Origin: JBCCOW01 sp038749105
GTDB lineage: Bacteria; Planctomycetota; Phycisphaerae; Phycisphaerales; Phycisphaeraceae
Length of the DNA: 64,000 bases
NCBI GenBank assembly: GCA_038749105.1
Contig: JBCDIM010000009.1
Span: 18,700-82,699 of the forward strand
Direction: 5' to 3'
Of this stretch, positions 44,787 through 52,639 are shown in pieces. The stretch's first letter is position 1, and each line of letters begins with the position of its first letter. Below the pieces are notes generated by a model. That model was not told where the DNA came from, did not search any database, and saw nothing but the letters and a program-made list of their open reading frames with translations. The translations under genes were made by a program, and so were the position numbers.

Positions 44787-45260
44787 CTACGCGACCTCTC
44801 CGGGCGGGAGGAACTCGTCGGATTCCAGTGCTTCGGGGCTGGCCTCGTTGATGATGTCTGCATCGAGGGCGTCTTTCGGTACGCCCAGTTCCAGCATCAG
44901 AGAGGACTGGATTACAAAGGTTGCGCCGATCCGGTAGAGGCCATCGCTCAGGGGCATGACGTGTCGGATGAGTACTTCAACGCTTGAGAGGGTGTAGCCC
45001 TGATTGAGTAGATCGATGCGGTAAAGCGAATTGAGTGGCAAGGGGTGCTGACACAGGAAACCGATGCCGCCCCTGCCGACATCCCGGAGCTGGATGTCCT
45101 GGATGCTCTCCTCGGTGATCATCCGGCTGACCGGGAATAGCCGGGCCTCGCCGCGCACAGTGTGCCTAAGAAAAGACCGGCGGGTCTGCATATCGCTGGC
45201 GTGGGCTTGACCTTCAATCTGGTGCAGCCGGGCCAGGATCTCATCGGGTTGATCTGACAT
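44787..45260 (-). CDS. PilZ-domain protein (putative c-di-GMP receptor)
   Basis: A 157-residue protein with RRSFLRHTVRGEARL (RxxxR-type motif, about residues 27-31) and IQLRDVGRGGIGF (D-x-S/G-x-G-G motif, about residue 57), the two segments that bind c-di-GMP in PilZ domains. The serine of the second motif is glycine here, a tolerated variant. The C-terminal 30 residues are acidic. It probably links c-di-GMP level to motility or surface-polymer output. ATG at 45258-45260. Confidence 0.83.
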   Translation of the reverse strand: MSDQPDEILARLHQIEGQAHASDMQTRRSFLRHTVRGEARLFPVSRMITEESIQDIQLRDVGRGGIGFLCQHPLPLNSLYRIDLLNQGYTLSSVEVLIRHVMPLSDGLYRIGATFVIQSSLMLELGVPKDALDADIINEASPEALESDEFLPPGEVA

Positions 45261-45536
45261 GGGATGCCTCCGCGGGAGCGCTCGTGCACGACACGAGGCC
45301 TCCGGTGTTGCCCCCCAAGATGTCGCATCGCAGGACTGTCAAAGCGATCGACGTGAGCCGTTTGTATTGCACAAATCGGCGCCCCAAACGCTTGGCTTGA
45401 GTTCCTTAACCGGAAGAGTTGTCATTTCGTGCCCCGATTTGCGAGGTCACCTCTCGGATCAATGCGAGTGGTCCGATAGCGCACCGCTCGACGGGTGCTT
45501 CTCCCTGTGAGCTAAGCCGGCGAATCGACCGTTGGG

Positions 45537-45803
45537 TTACGGTGAGGGATAGACGGTGAGCCGGGATCCGCGATCCATGAGCCAGAGACGGGTCCAGTCG
45601 TCACGCAGAGAGCGGATATTCCAGTCGTTGACCTGGGCCGTGTCGTTGCGGAGCTCTTCGTAGGTCTCAGCGGTGCTGTAGAGCTCCGGGGAAGGGTTCG
45701 CGCGGATCTCGCCCGACGTAATCTTGCTGGAGCAGCCGGTGGAGAGTGTCAGGGCAGCAGCCATGACCGAGAGGGTGGCGAAGTAGCGGAGGGAATGGGA
45801 CAT
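45537..45803 (-). CDS. Small lipoprotein
   Basis: An 88-residue protein with a signal peptide MSHSLRYFATLSVMAAALTL and lipobox LSTGC at residue 24, leaving a mature chain of 65 residues (SSKITSGEIRANPSPELYST at its start, then a tryptophan-containing end DDWTRLWLMDRGSRLTVYPS). Short lipoproteins of this layout with a helical DWTRLWL segment are common in planctomycetes. The function is unknown. It lies downstream of a second lipoprotein gene on the same strand. Confidence 0.78.
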   Translation of the reverse strand: MSHSLRYFATLSVMAAALTLSTGCSSKITSGEIRANPSPELYSTAETYEELRNDTAQVNDWNIRSLRDDWTRLWLMDRGSRLTVYPSP

Positions 45804-45883
45804 AAAAGAAGTTCCTGGCGGGAGAGACGATGTAGTGTCGCTGCAGAACGGTTTCGGGTCAAGGCATACCGTCGAGGCTGGGG

Positions 45884-46711
45884 CTAGGGCGTATCCACGG
45901 GTGCGGTTGCGGGAGGGTCCAAGAGCCGCAGGGTAAGCGTGACTGGGGTGCCCAGCGGAGGGATCACTTCGGTATTGACCACGAAGTTCTCGCCGTGGAC
46001 GGCGTTGCTGTCGGTCAGGCGGTTGGGCTTGGCGAGCAGCTCAGACCCGAAATTAACCAGCGAGACCGCCGCGCCGTCAAGATCCGCGATGTAGGCCGCA
46101 CCCTCCTCGAACTCCCGGAGCTTGGAACCGGCAAAGACCCAGTGGTTATCCGCCATGACCGCCTGACTGGCCTCGTTGTAGACCCACTGGTTGGCGGGGA
46201 CGGTGACGGCTTGGCCGTCGTCTTCGTAGGTCAGCTCGATGGCGATCACAGACCCGGACGGCGGGATCGCGACCAATTCTTCGCCCCGCGACTCGATACG
46301 GATCGGCGATCCCGGCTCGGCACCGATCGTGAGCAGCGCGAAATGGATCACACTCGGCGGGGTGTTCACCGAAAGGATGGACTCGTGCTCTTTGGTCCCA
46401 GGCGTGCAGGCGAGAAGCTCGAGCCAGCCCTCGCGGAGGACCACTTTGGCATCCAGCTGGACGAGCTTTCTGTCTCGGTCAATGGTGATGCCCGCGGGAA
46501 GTGTGGCGGCGGGTTGGACGTTCTCCTTCTTCGGCCGATCGTTGGGCGGCGTCACCGGGGCGGTCGCCGGTGTGGTCTGAGGGGCCGGAGCCGGGGAAGA
46601 CTCCGATACCCCAGAGCTCGTGTGGGTGGGCGTACAGGCCTGGGCGGCGATCAGCGCGAAGCCAAGAGCCAGGAGCAGCGGTTTACCGATTGAGAGGGGT
46701 GTGTCCGTCAT
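45884..46711 (-). CDS. YdjY-domain lipoprotein
   Basis: A 275-residue exported protein. The N-terminus has a hydrophobic signal ending ALIAAQAC, a plausible lipobox, then a proline/threonine-rich linker. The folded part contains KLVQLDAKVVLREGWLELLA, CTPGTKEHESILSVNTPPSV and IHFALLTIGAEPGSP, a pattern I associate with YdjY-type domains of planctomycetes. A second beta-rich part follows with NQWVYNEASQAVMADNHWVF. Its role is unknown. It is divergent from the next plus-strand gene and shares direction with the small lipoprotein. Confidence 0.75.
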   Translation of the reverse strand: MTDTPLSIGKPLLLALGFALIAAQACTPTHTSSGVSESSPAPAPQTTPATAPVTPPNDRPKKENVQPAATLPAGITIDRDRKLVQLDAKVVLREGWLELLACTPGTKEHESILSVNTPPSVIHFALLTIGAEPGSPIRIESRGEELVAIPPSGSVIAIELTYEDDGQAVTVPANQWVYNEASQAVMADNHWVFAGSKLREFEEGAAYIADLDGAAVSLVNFGSELLAKPNRLTDSNAVHGENFVVNTEVIPPLGTPVTLTLRLLDPPATAPVDTP

Positions 46712-46765
46712 GGGTGGATTGTAAGGTCTGACAGACAGGGCCTATCGCGAGAGGTTTGGTTGGGC

Positions 46766-47146
46766 ATGGACGAATCGAGCGGATACGAGCCGCTGCATCC
46801 CGAGGTGTTGACGTGGGCGGCTCTGCTGGGACGCTGGGTGTCGTTTGCCGAGGCGTCCGTGGCTTTGCCAGACGAAGGCGAGCCGGGGCTGCTCAAGGCA
46901 TCGGTAGTGGATGTGATTACGCTCCAAGCGGTGTGTTGCGCGTTGGGGGAATTGGAGGAACTCAACGCGGAGCAACGAGCGCTCGGTAGGGACCGCGCGG
47001 GGGTGCTGGTGGAGCGTCACGCCGGGGCGCTGCGTCGGAAGTGGGTAGGTGCTGATATGCCGGGGGCGTTGGTGGAGCTGATGGAAGAGGCGGAGTTGGC
47101 GGTACGGGCTGCACGGGATGGGGGATTGGGGCTAGGGGCGGGATAA
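46766..47146 (+). CDS. Conserved hypothetical helical protein
   Basis: A protein of about 126 residues, mostly alpha-helical and acidic: HPEVLTWAALLGRWVSFAEA, VVDVITLQAVCCALGELEEL and RAGVLVERHAGALRRKWVG. No signal peptide, membrane segment or known motif is visible. The ATG at 46766 is used; a TTG two codons earlier has better spacing from GAGAGG at 46749-46754. The stop TAA adjoins a strong hairpin terminator. Family unrecognised. Confidence 0.7.
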   Translation: MDESSGYEPLHPEVLTWAALLGRWVSFAEASVALPDEGEPGLLKASVVDVITLQAVCCALGELEELNAEQRALGRDRAGVLVERHAGALRRKWVGADMPGALVELMEEAELAVRAARDGGLGLGAG

Positions 47147-47173
47147 AAAAAGCCCGGCGAGTGGCCGGGCTTT
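47146..47173 (-). terminator. Intrinsic terminator between convergent genes
   Basis: A perfect 10-bp stem AAAGCCCGGC (47149-47158) pairs with GCCGGGCTTT (47164-47173) across the loop GAGTG. Read on the minus strand the stem is followed by seven U residues, giving a strong terminator for the membrane-protein gene at 47200-47982. On the plus strand only three U residues follow, so termination there would be weaker. Confidence 0.88.
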
Positions 47174-47199
47174 GGGGGGCATGGATGTCAGGGCGGGCG

Positions 47200-47982
47200 C
47201 TACTCGGGAGCCTTGGTGGGCTCTTCGTCGCCATCGGCCGCATCGGGCGCATCGGCGGGCGGGTCGGCGGGGGGGGCAGCGGCGGGAGCAGCGGGCTTGG
47301 GCTTCGGCGCGGGCTTCGGGATGGCATCGAAGACGTCGGCGGAGGCGTGGGCCCCGACGAGCATGATGAACGCGGCGAGCACGATCAGCAGGTTGCGGGG
47401 CAAAGCATCCAACAGGTCGAGGTTGTTGCCGGTGGCTTCATGGGTCAGCTGGGCGATACGGGCGTCGAGCATCCGCAGCTCTTGGCGCTCCTCTTCTTTG
47501 AGCTTGTCGTAATCGATCCGACCGCCGGTCATGTTCTCACGCTTCTTGCTGGCGTCGGCGTATGCCTTGCTAAAGTCGGCGGCCTTCTCGCCGCCCTTGT
47601 CTTCGGCGATCTCGAGCTGTTCCGCGATCTCGTCGTCCTTTGCCGTCAGCTCATTCTCGAGCTGAACCTTCTTCGCCTGTTCCCGGACGACGCTGAGGAG
47701 GTGAGTGTTGCCGTCGATGGCTTCGGCGGGCACGCCGATGAGGCCGCTGATCGTGAGGATGCCGACCAAGGCAAAAAGGGCCTTGCTGTAAGCCGCGATG
47801 GGGACGGGGAAGAGCCCCAGGGCGTAGAGCAGGACGGGCACGCCGGCGAGCGCCTGGACGAGCAGCGCGATTGACATAAAGAGGCTGAACTCGATGTTGT
47901 TCGTATAGGTCATCCACTGAAGAATCAGCAGGGCGATGTAGGCGATCGAACCGATGAGCAGGAGCAGCTTGTTGCCAGCCAT
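47200..47982 (-). CDS. Membrane protein with coiled-coil
   Basis: A 260-residue protein with three N-terminal hydrophobic segments (LLLLIGSIAYIALLILQWM, SLFMSIALLVQALAGVPVLL, KALFALVGILTISGLIGV). A long charged coiled coil follows (residues about 95-175, including KKVQLENELTAKDDEIAEQL), then a fourth membrane segment NLLIVLAAFIMLVGA and a proline/alanine-rich acidic tail. The ATG has GGAGG 8 bases upstream. The layout suggests a periplasmic or cytoplasmic spacer domain held at the membrane. No family is recognised. Confidence 0.78.
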   Translation of the reverse strand: MAGNKLLLLIGSIAYIALLILQWMTYTNNIEFSLFMSIALLVQALAGVPVLLYALGLFPVPIAAYSKALFALVGILTISGLIGVPAEAIDGNTHLLSVVREQAKKVQLENELTAKDDEIAEQLEIAEDKGGEKAADFSKAYADASKKRENMTGGRIDYDKLKEEERQELRMLDARIAQLTHEATGNNLDLLDALPRNLLIVLAAFIMLVGAHASADVFDAIPKPAPKPKPAAPAAAPPADPPADAPDAADGDEEPTKAPE

Positions 47983-48082
47983 AATTCGTTCCTCCGGGGA
48001 AACGTGGTGGGATCAGATGTGGGGTCCGGCACGGTGCCGGGAAAGACGTGGCCCCTTGACGGCTTGGATGATAACGCGGATA

Positions 48083-48124
48083 GGAAAAGAAATACGGCCC
48101 GCGCTCGGTGAGCGGCGGGCCGTA
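48083..48124 (-). terminator. Intrinsic terminator of the histidine-rich protein gene
   Basis: TACGGCCCGC (48093-48102) pairs perfectly with GCGGGCCGTA (48115-48124), with a smaller GCT/AGC pairing inside the loop. Read on the minus strand the hairpin is followed by TTTCTTTTCC, an adequate U-rich tract. It lies 38 bases past the stop of the gene at 48162-48659. Confidence 0.75.
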
Positions 48125-48161
48125 CGGATGGGTGGCGTGGATGGCCTGAGCCTGTCGTGGC

Positions 48162-48659
48162 TCAGTGATAGGAGCGGTGGGTGTAGGCTCGGGTGTGGCG
48201 GTAGCTGGTGGTCCAGCGCCCGGAGACCCAGACCTTCTTGTGGTAGCCGCTGCGGACGATCACGCGGTGGCGGGTGCCGCAAGGGTCATAGCGGTAGCTG
48301 TAGACGGGCGGGATGTACTGCTGCGTCCAGTAGCCGGGGACCCAGTGGCGTCGGGGGGTGATGGGGCGGTGGGTGGTGCAGCGGTAGTCGCGGTTGGTGT
48401 GCTTGTAGCGCCAGCCGAACCGGTTGTCGTGATGGCGTTGCGCCTGGTGGTGGTGATGGTGGTGGACGGTCCGGACGTGGGTGTTGGTGTGGCCGGTGTG
48501 GAAGGTTTGTGCGTGCTTGGCTTTGTCGCCGTACATCTTGAGCCGGGGGTGCTGGTATTCGGCGGCCGCGGAAGTACCGGCGAGGATGGCGAAGCCCAGG
48601 GCGGCAGCGATACCGAGCCGGCTGAGGTGGGCCTTGGTTTGAGTCTTGGCGAAGTTCAT
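48162..48659 (-). CDS. Secreted histidine-rich protein
   Basis: A 165-residue protein with a signal peptide ending GTSAAAEYQ. The mature chain is unusually rich in His, Tyr and Arg and includes HHHHHHQAQRHHDN around residue 66. The C-terminal half has two W-V-x-G-x-W motifs (HWVPGYW and VWVSGRW), resembling the repeats of the YXWGXW/WVPGHW surface-protein type. Such composition suggests metal binding or surface polymer association, but no activity is known. AAAGGAG lies 6 bases before the ATG. Confidence 0.75.
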   Translation of the reverse strand: MNFAKTQTKAHLSRLGIAAALGFAILAGTSAAAEYQHPRLKMYGDKAKHAQTFHTGHTNTHVRTVHHHHHHQAQRHHDNRFGWRYKHTNRDYRCTTHRPITPRRHWVPGYWTQQYIPPVYSYRYDPCGTRHRVIVRSGYHKKVWVSGRWTTSYRHTRAYTHRSYH

Positions 48660-49047
48660 GACGACTCCTTTCGAGGTAGCCCCTTGGTTTGGCGTGGGGC
48701 GTCGCGGGTTTGGATCAGCCGACGCTCGGCGGTCTCCACCCCTTGGGACGGGGCCGCCGGGTTTCGGGGCGTGGCGGCCACCGGCGACACCCGTAAATCA
48801 TTTGCCGAATGAGGCTAAGAAAAATTATTCCGGGCTGGGGCAGGGTGTTGAGCGAGAAAAACAGCGGGTGGGGTGCCGCGCGTCAGAAGAAAATTTTTGG
48901 GTGACGTTAAAGCATTTCTTTTAAACGGTTTGTTACCAGAATGCTGGCGAATAGGGCGTAGAATCAAGTGACAAACCGGGCGTTTTACCCGTCTGAGTAG
49001 TGGGCATGATTTCTGTCATGCCCGGAGTCCTTAACAGGAGACCCGTG
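48660..49047 (+). other. 388-base intergenic region, AT-rich in its second half
   Basis: This region separates the divergent histidine-rich protein and small secreted peptide genes. The first 150 bases are GC-rich with no clear coding sense. Bases about 48800-48980 are much richer in A and T (AAAAATTATTCC, GAAGAAAATTTTTGG, TTTCTTTTAAACGG), as expected of promoters for both genes. No well-spaced -35/-10 pair could be fixed. The 92-residue plus frame 48646-48924 looks spurious. Confidence 0.5.
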
Positions 49048-49194
49048 ATGAAGATCAAGCGACTGATGATGCGACTGCTGGTGGTGCTGGCGATGCTGGC
49101 CCCGGTGGCGGCAGCTGTGGGGGCCGTGAGTGTGAGCGGTTCGGCGATGGCCGAGTCGGGCTGCCACAGCACACCGCCGCCCGGTGGCAAGTGA
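49048..49194 (+). CDS. Small secreted peptide, 48 residues
   Basis: Starts MKIKRLMMRLLVVLAMLAPV, a strong signal peptide, with a likely cleavage after GSAMA, leaving only about ten residues (ESGCHSTPPPGGK). ACAGGAG lies 7 bases before the ATG, the best ribosome site in the area, so 49048 is chosen over the frame start at 49000. The mature peptide has one cysteine and a proline/glycine tail. It could be a lipid-free secreted peptide or a signal. No family known. Confidence 0.55.
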   Translation: MKIKRLMMRLLVVLAMLAPVAAAVGAVSVSGSAMAESGCHSTPPPGGK

Positions 49195-49270
49195 GCCGGA
49201 TGGGGGCGGGGTAGGGGCGGTGGGGACGGTGGGGTCGTAATGGGCAATCGAGCGAACGCGTCAAGGTCCA

Positions 49271-50689
49271 GTGATGCACCCGATGAGCACGACAACCCGA
49301 GAAGCGAAGCCGACCGGGGCGGGGCGGCTGCGGACGGTGTTGGCGGACCCGGATCGGTTGATGCGTGTGGCGGACCCGCGGTCGGAGATGCCGAGCGTCG
49401 AGCCGGTGTCGGGCGACGGCCCGGCCTGGGTCGGTCGTGTCGGCGAGTCGATCGAGCCGCTCCGGGCCAACGTGAAGGACGCCGCCCGGGCGGTGCTGAC
49501 CTGGCTGGCGGCGGTGGTGGATCACCGCGGCGAACGGCCGGTCGATGACGTGCTCGCCGCCTGCCTGCGTCCCGGCCAGTCGATCGAGGGCGTGGACTAC
49601 GCGGCACTCGCCGCCCTGGTCTCGGCCCACAGCGGGATGGAACTCACCGCCAAGCGGGTGCAGACCGCGGTGCGTCATCTGCGGTCACACCAGGCATCGC
49701 AGACGGTCGAAACGCCGACGCCCGTGTCGGATCGTCTGGCCGAGCTGGATGAGCACCTGCGTGAGCGGTTCGATGAATTGACGGAAGACGGGGCCGACGG
49801 CTCGACGACCGCGATCGAAGTGCTGACCGCGGTCCGGGGGGCGACGGGTCGGCTCACGGCCTACGACTTTGCAGAAGGGCTGGATGCCGCGGATCGTGCG
49901 GGCCGATCAGTGGCCGGCAACACCGATGGCCTGCGTCGGCGTTTTGCTTCGGCCCAGCTGGATGGAGACGCGGATTCGAGCGAGCGGACGGCTCAGCTGC
50001 TGCGTCGCCTGCTGGTGGTTCTTGCGGAGCACGACGGGACCGCGGAGTCGGACATGAAGCTCGTGCTCTGCGGGTCGGCGCTCGTGTGTCGGCTGACCGG
50101 GTCATCCTCACTTCCGGGGGTGATGGCGAGGCTGAACGTGCTGGTGGCGGGGCGGGGGCTGATTGAGCACGGCGACTACGTCACGCGGATGGAGGCTCTG
50201 GCCGATCAGGCGGAGGCGTTGCACGGCGACGCGGCGACCAGGACCCTGCTGCACCGTCTGGGCCGAGGCCCGAAGGCGGACCGGCTGCCGACGCCGCGGC
50301 GGGTGGCGAGCTATGCCCTGAACAACGCGGCGACGCGGCTGATCCACCGGCGGTTTACCGGAGAGTTGGAGGGTGTGTTGGGTGAGTCGGCCTTGGCGCG
50401 GGCAGCGGCCTATCTGGACCGGATCAAGTCGGCGGACAGCGGGTTCGCGTTGGTGCCCAGCACCGAGGCGATGCTGCGGGTCGCGGAGGACCGTGAAGCG
50501 GGGCGTTTGCCGGGCGGTGCGGGGTCGGCGGCGCGATCGTTCTTCGAGGCCATGGGGGTCGAAAAGGCGGAAGACGTCGTGGAGCACCTGCTCCGGCACG
50601 AGAGCTGCCGGGGGCTGGTCGAGGCGGTACGGGGCGTCGCGGCGGGTGTATACAGTTGCTTATACGAAGATTTGATCGTCGTTCGATGA
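49271..50689 (+). CDS. Hypothetical protein, 472 residues
   Basis: A soluble, alanine- and arginine-rich, largely helical protein. After a polar start (GTG 49271; ATG at 49274 and 49283 are alternatives) it contains VDYAALAALVSAHSGMELTA, LRRLLVVLAEHDGTAESDMK, and a C-terminal half with FTGELEGVLGESALARAAAY and FFEAMGVEKAEDVVEHLLRH. No signal peptide, membrane segment or catalytic motif is visible. The next gene starts one base after its stop, so the two form an operon with a DUF2238 membrane protein. Function unknown. Confidence 0.75.
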   Translation: MMHPMSTTTREAKPTGAGRLRTVLADPDRLMRVADPRSEMPSVEPVSGDGPAWVGRVGESIEPLRANVKDAARAVLTWLAAVVDHRGERPVDDVLAACLRPGQSIEGVDYAALAALVSAHSGMELTAKRVQTAVRHLRSHQASQTVETPTPVSDRLAELDEHLRERFDELTEDGADGSTTAIEVLTAVRGATGRLTAYDFAEGLDAADRAGRSVAGNTDGLRRRFASAQLDGDADSSERTAQLLRRLLVVLAEHDGTAESDMKLVLCGSALVCRLTGSSSLPGVMARLNVLVAGRGLIEHGDYVTRMEALADQAEALHGDAATRTLLHRLGRGPKADRLPTPRRVASYALNNAATRLIHRRFTGELEGVLGESALARAAAYLDRIKSADSGFALVPSTEAMLRVAEDREAGRLPGGAGSAARSFFEAMGVEKAEDVVEHLLRHESCRGLVEAVRGVAAGVYSCLYEDLIVVR

Positions 50690-50690
50690 G

Positions 50691-51347
50691 ATGACCGATA
50701 ACGCTGGCGTGAGACCGTTCGACCCGAGGCTCGTAGGGGGGCCGGCGCTGGTCACCGCCGCCACACTGGCGTGGGCGGCGATCGTGTCGGCCCAGATGGG
50801 CAACACCGAATTCCTGTTCTATGTGGTCGTGATGCTGGTTTTGGCCGGCCTGGTGGCTTACGCCCACTGGCGGGTGTGCTTCTCGGCGGGGGTGCTCTGG
50901 GCACTGACTGGCTGGGGGGTGCTGCACATGGCCGGGGGGTTGGTCGCGGTGCCGGAGTCGTGGCCCATCAACGGCGACGTGCGGGTGCTGTACTCGTGGT
51001 GGATCATCCCGATCGGCGACGGCAGCGGCGGGGCGGGTGTCGGGCAGGGGGGCTGGCTGAAGTACGACCACCTGGTCCACGCCTACGGCTTCGGCGTCTC
51101 GGCCTGGGCGTGCTGGCAGGGCCTGTGCGCCGCGGTCGGCCGCCGGCTGTGTGCCACCTGCGGCCGGCTGATGCTGGTGGGCCTCGCCGCGATGGGCCTC
51201 GGCGCCCTCAACGAGTTAGTCGAGTTCGTCGCGACGATGCTCGGGCCGAGCAACGTGGGCGGCTATGTAAACACCGGCTGGGACCTCGCCGCGAACGGCC
51301 TGGGCGTGGGGGTCGCGCTGGTGGTGTTGGGGGTAACGCAGCGGTGA
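50691..51347 (+). CDS. DUF2238/YjdF-family membrane protein
   Basis: A 218-residue protein with about six membrane segments. Conserved blocks are LWALTGWGVLHMAGGLVAV, YDHLVHAYGFGVSAW with a buried His, and ALNELVEFVATMLG followed by NTGWDLAANGLG. These fit the DUF2238 pattern of acidic and histidine residues within helices. The family has no known activity. It starts one base downstream of the 472-residue protein and is convergent with the GNAT gene. Confidence 0.8.
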   Translation: MTDNAGVRPFDPRLVGGPALVTAATLAWAAIVSAQMGNTEFLFYVVVMLVLAGLVAYAHWRVCFSAGVLWALTGWGVLHMAGGLVAVPESWPINGDVRVLYSWWIIPIGDGSGGAGVGQGGWLKYDHLVHAYGFGVSAWACWQGLCAAVGRRLCATCGRLMLVGLAAMGLGALNELVEFVATMLGPSNVGGYVNTGWDLAANGLGVGVALVVLGVTQR

Positions 51348-51446
51348 TGGGGATTCGGTAGACAAGCACGGTTGGCCGTCGTCTGCAAGAGGAGGCGTAG
51401 CGCTATCAGTCCTTGCGGACATAGCCGGTCAATCTCAGCCACTTGA

Positions 51447-51956
51447 TTAGGTGATCGGCTGTTCTTGCCGTTGCTTCCGCATCTTGAACTCAAACACGTC
51501 TCTTCCCTCGGTCTGAACTTCTGTGCCGCGTTCCATGATTTCATATCCCTGCGAAAGGTAGAACGCTATTGCTCGCTTGTTCTCTTCGTAGACTTCAAGC
51601 CATACATCCAATTGTCCATCAAAGTGATTCTCGACCTCTTGAAGGAGTGCCTTGCCGACTCCTCGTCTATAAAACGCGCGTAGGACGTAGAGCCGAGATA
51701 TGTCGATTCTGTTCTCCGACAGATCACTTCGTGCGTGTCCAATGATTCGGCCGTGAGTCACTGCAACGACGCTATGCATGTTTGGATTGCCGATCTCACT
51801 CGCAATCAGTTCGGGTGCATGAACTTTATGTGACTGAGCGAGCAGTTCCGTATCCGTCTGAATACCGTGATATGCATCGAGCCAGATATCGCGTAGCAGA
51901 GGCCCGATTTTGTCACAATCGCTTCGGCGAAGCGGCCGAATATAGATATCAGCCAT
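51447..51956 (-). CDS. GNAT-family N-acetyltransferase
   Basis: A 169-residue acetyl-CoA-dependent acyltransferase. The fold is traced by IYIRPLRRSDCDKIGPLLRD, HSVVAVTHGRIIGHA, ISRLYVLRAFYRRGVGKALL (acetyl-CoA pyrophosphate loop RRGVGKA) and LEVYEENKRAIAFYLSQGYE. The substrate is unknown. Codon use and G+C (close to half) are unlike the surrounding genes, pointing to transfer. It is convergent with DUF2238 and downstream of the SUKH gene on the same strand. Confidence 0.9.
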   Translation of the reverse strand: MADIYIRPLRRSDCDKIGPLLRDIWLDAYHGIQTDTELLAQSHKVHAPELIASEIGNPNMHSVVAVTHGRIIGHARSDLSENRIDISRLYVLRAFYRRGVGKALLQEVENHFDGQLDVWLEVYEENKRAIAFYLSQGYEIMERGTEVQTEGRDVFEFKMRKQRQEQPIT

Positions 51957-52005
51957 TTTGCTCTCGGTCGTAAGGATTTCCGTGTCTCCGCAAAGGTCTC
52001 AGCGT

Positions 52006-52026
52006 GTAGGGCCGGATTTATCCGGC
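52006..52026 (+). repeat. REP-like palindrome, forward copy
   Basis: GTAGGGCCGG followed by ATTTATCCGGC: a GTAG head, then a GCCGG/CCGGC hairpin. Aligned with the reverse complement of the copy at 52056-52076 it matches at 17 of 21 positions, with differences in the loop and one head base. The two form an inverted doublet 29 bases apart. Confidence 0.65.
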
Positions 52027-52055
52027 TATTTGCGACACACCCTCAACACGCTGCG

Positions 52056-52076
52056 GCCGGTTGAAACCGGCTCTAC
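52056..52076 (-). repeat. REP-like palindrome, inverted copy
   Basis: GCCGGTTGAAACCGGC followed by TCTAC, the inverted partner of 52006-52026. GTAG head, GC-rich palindrome and head-out inverted pairing are the organisation of REP doublets mobilised by RAYT transposases. No RAYT gene is in the window. It lies 5 bases past the SUKH stop codon. Confidence 0.65.
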
Positions 52077-52081
52077 CTGCT

Positions 52082-52639
52082 TCATCCCCACCCAGCAGTG
52101 ATGACAATTGCTTCAGCTTTGTTCTTATCACCAAGTATGTCTGCCAGGCGAGATATTGCTTCTGCTCGGAATACGGGGCGTACGCAACTATCTTCATCAG
52201 TAAACTCATCCCCGCCATCTAAGACAACTGCACCAAGTGTCGCAAGACACGCAGCCATCAAATTCAGATTGGAGTAGATTTCATCAGGCTCCCATACCCC
52301 TGAGCCATGTTGCGCAAGGAATACTTTATCTTGGCAATAAATGTATGGATCTCCTCCCTCATCGGCAACAACGATCCATTCATCATTCCAATCTAAAATC
52401 GGCTCATCGGTAAGACCATTCCACCTGTAACCCGCCTGGTGTTCCCAAAGTCCTGAAAGACTGGGAATGAATGTAGGGTTGCCATAGCCTTCGATTGTGA
52501 TATCTACCGGGCCAACGTCGCGGTAGAACTGCACAAACGCATCCGGAAGGTTGATGTCGCCAGTCCACTGCGATGCGTCTTGTGACTCGCAAGTACCGTG
52601 AAGTGACAGTAGTTCACGAACACGTGCAGATGTGACCAT
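52082..52639 (-). CDS. SUKH (SMI1/KNR4) superfamily protein
   Basis: A 185-residue soluble protein with the SUKH pattern: LPDAFVQFYRDVGPVDITIE near residue 30, a Trp/Gly-rich centre (SGLWEHQAGYRWNG), and EWIVVADEGGDPYIYCQDKV, then FLAQHGSGVWEPDEIYSN. Members often act as immunity proteins against contact-dependent or polymorphic toxins, though no toxin gene is beside it here. G+C is low relative to the chromosome. GTTAGGC lies 13 bases before the ATG on the minus strand. Confidence 0.82.
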   Translation of the reverse strand: MVTSARVRELLSLHGTCESQDASQWTGDINLPDAFVQFYRDVGPVDITIEGYGNPTFIPSLSGLWEHQAGYRWNGLTDEPILDWNDEWIVVADEGGDPYIYCQDKVFLAQHGSGVWEPDEIYSNLNLMAACLATLGAVVLDGGDEFTDEDSCVRPVFRAEAISRLADILGDKNKAEAIVITAGWG

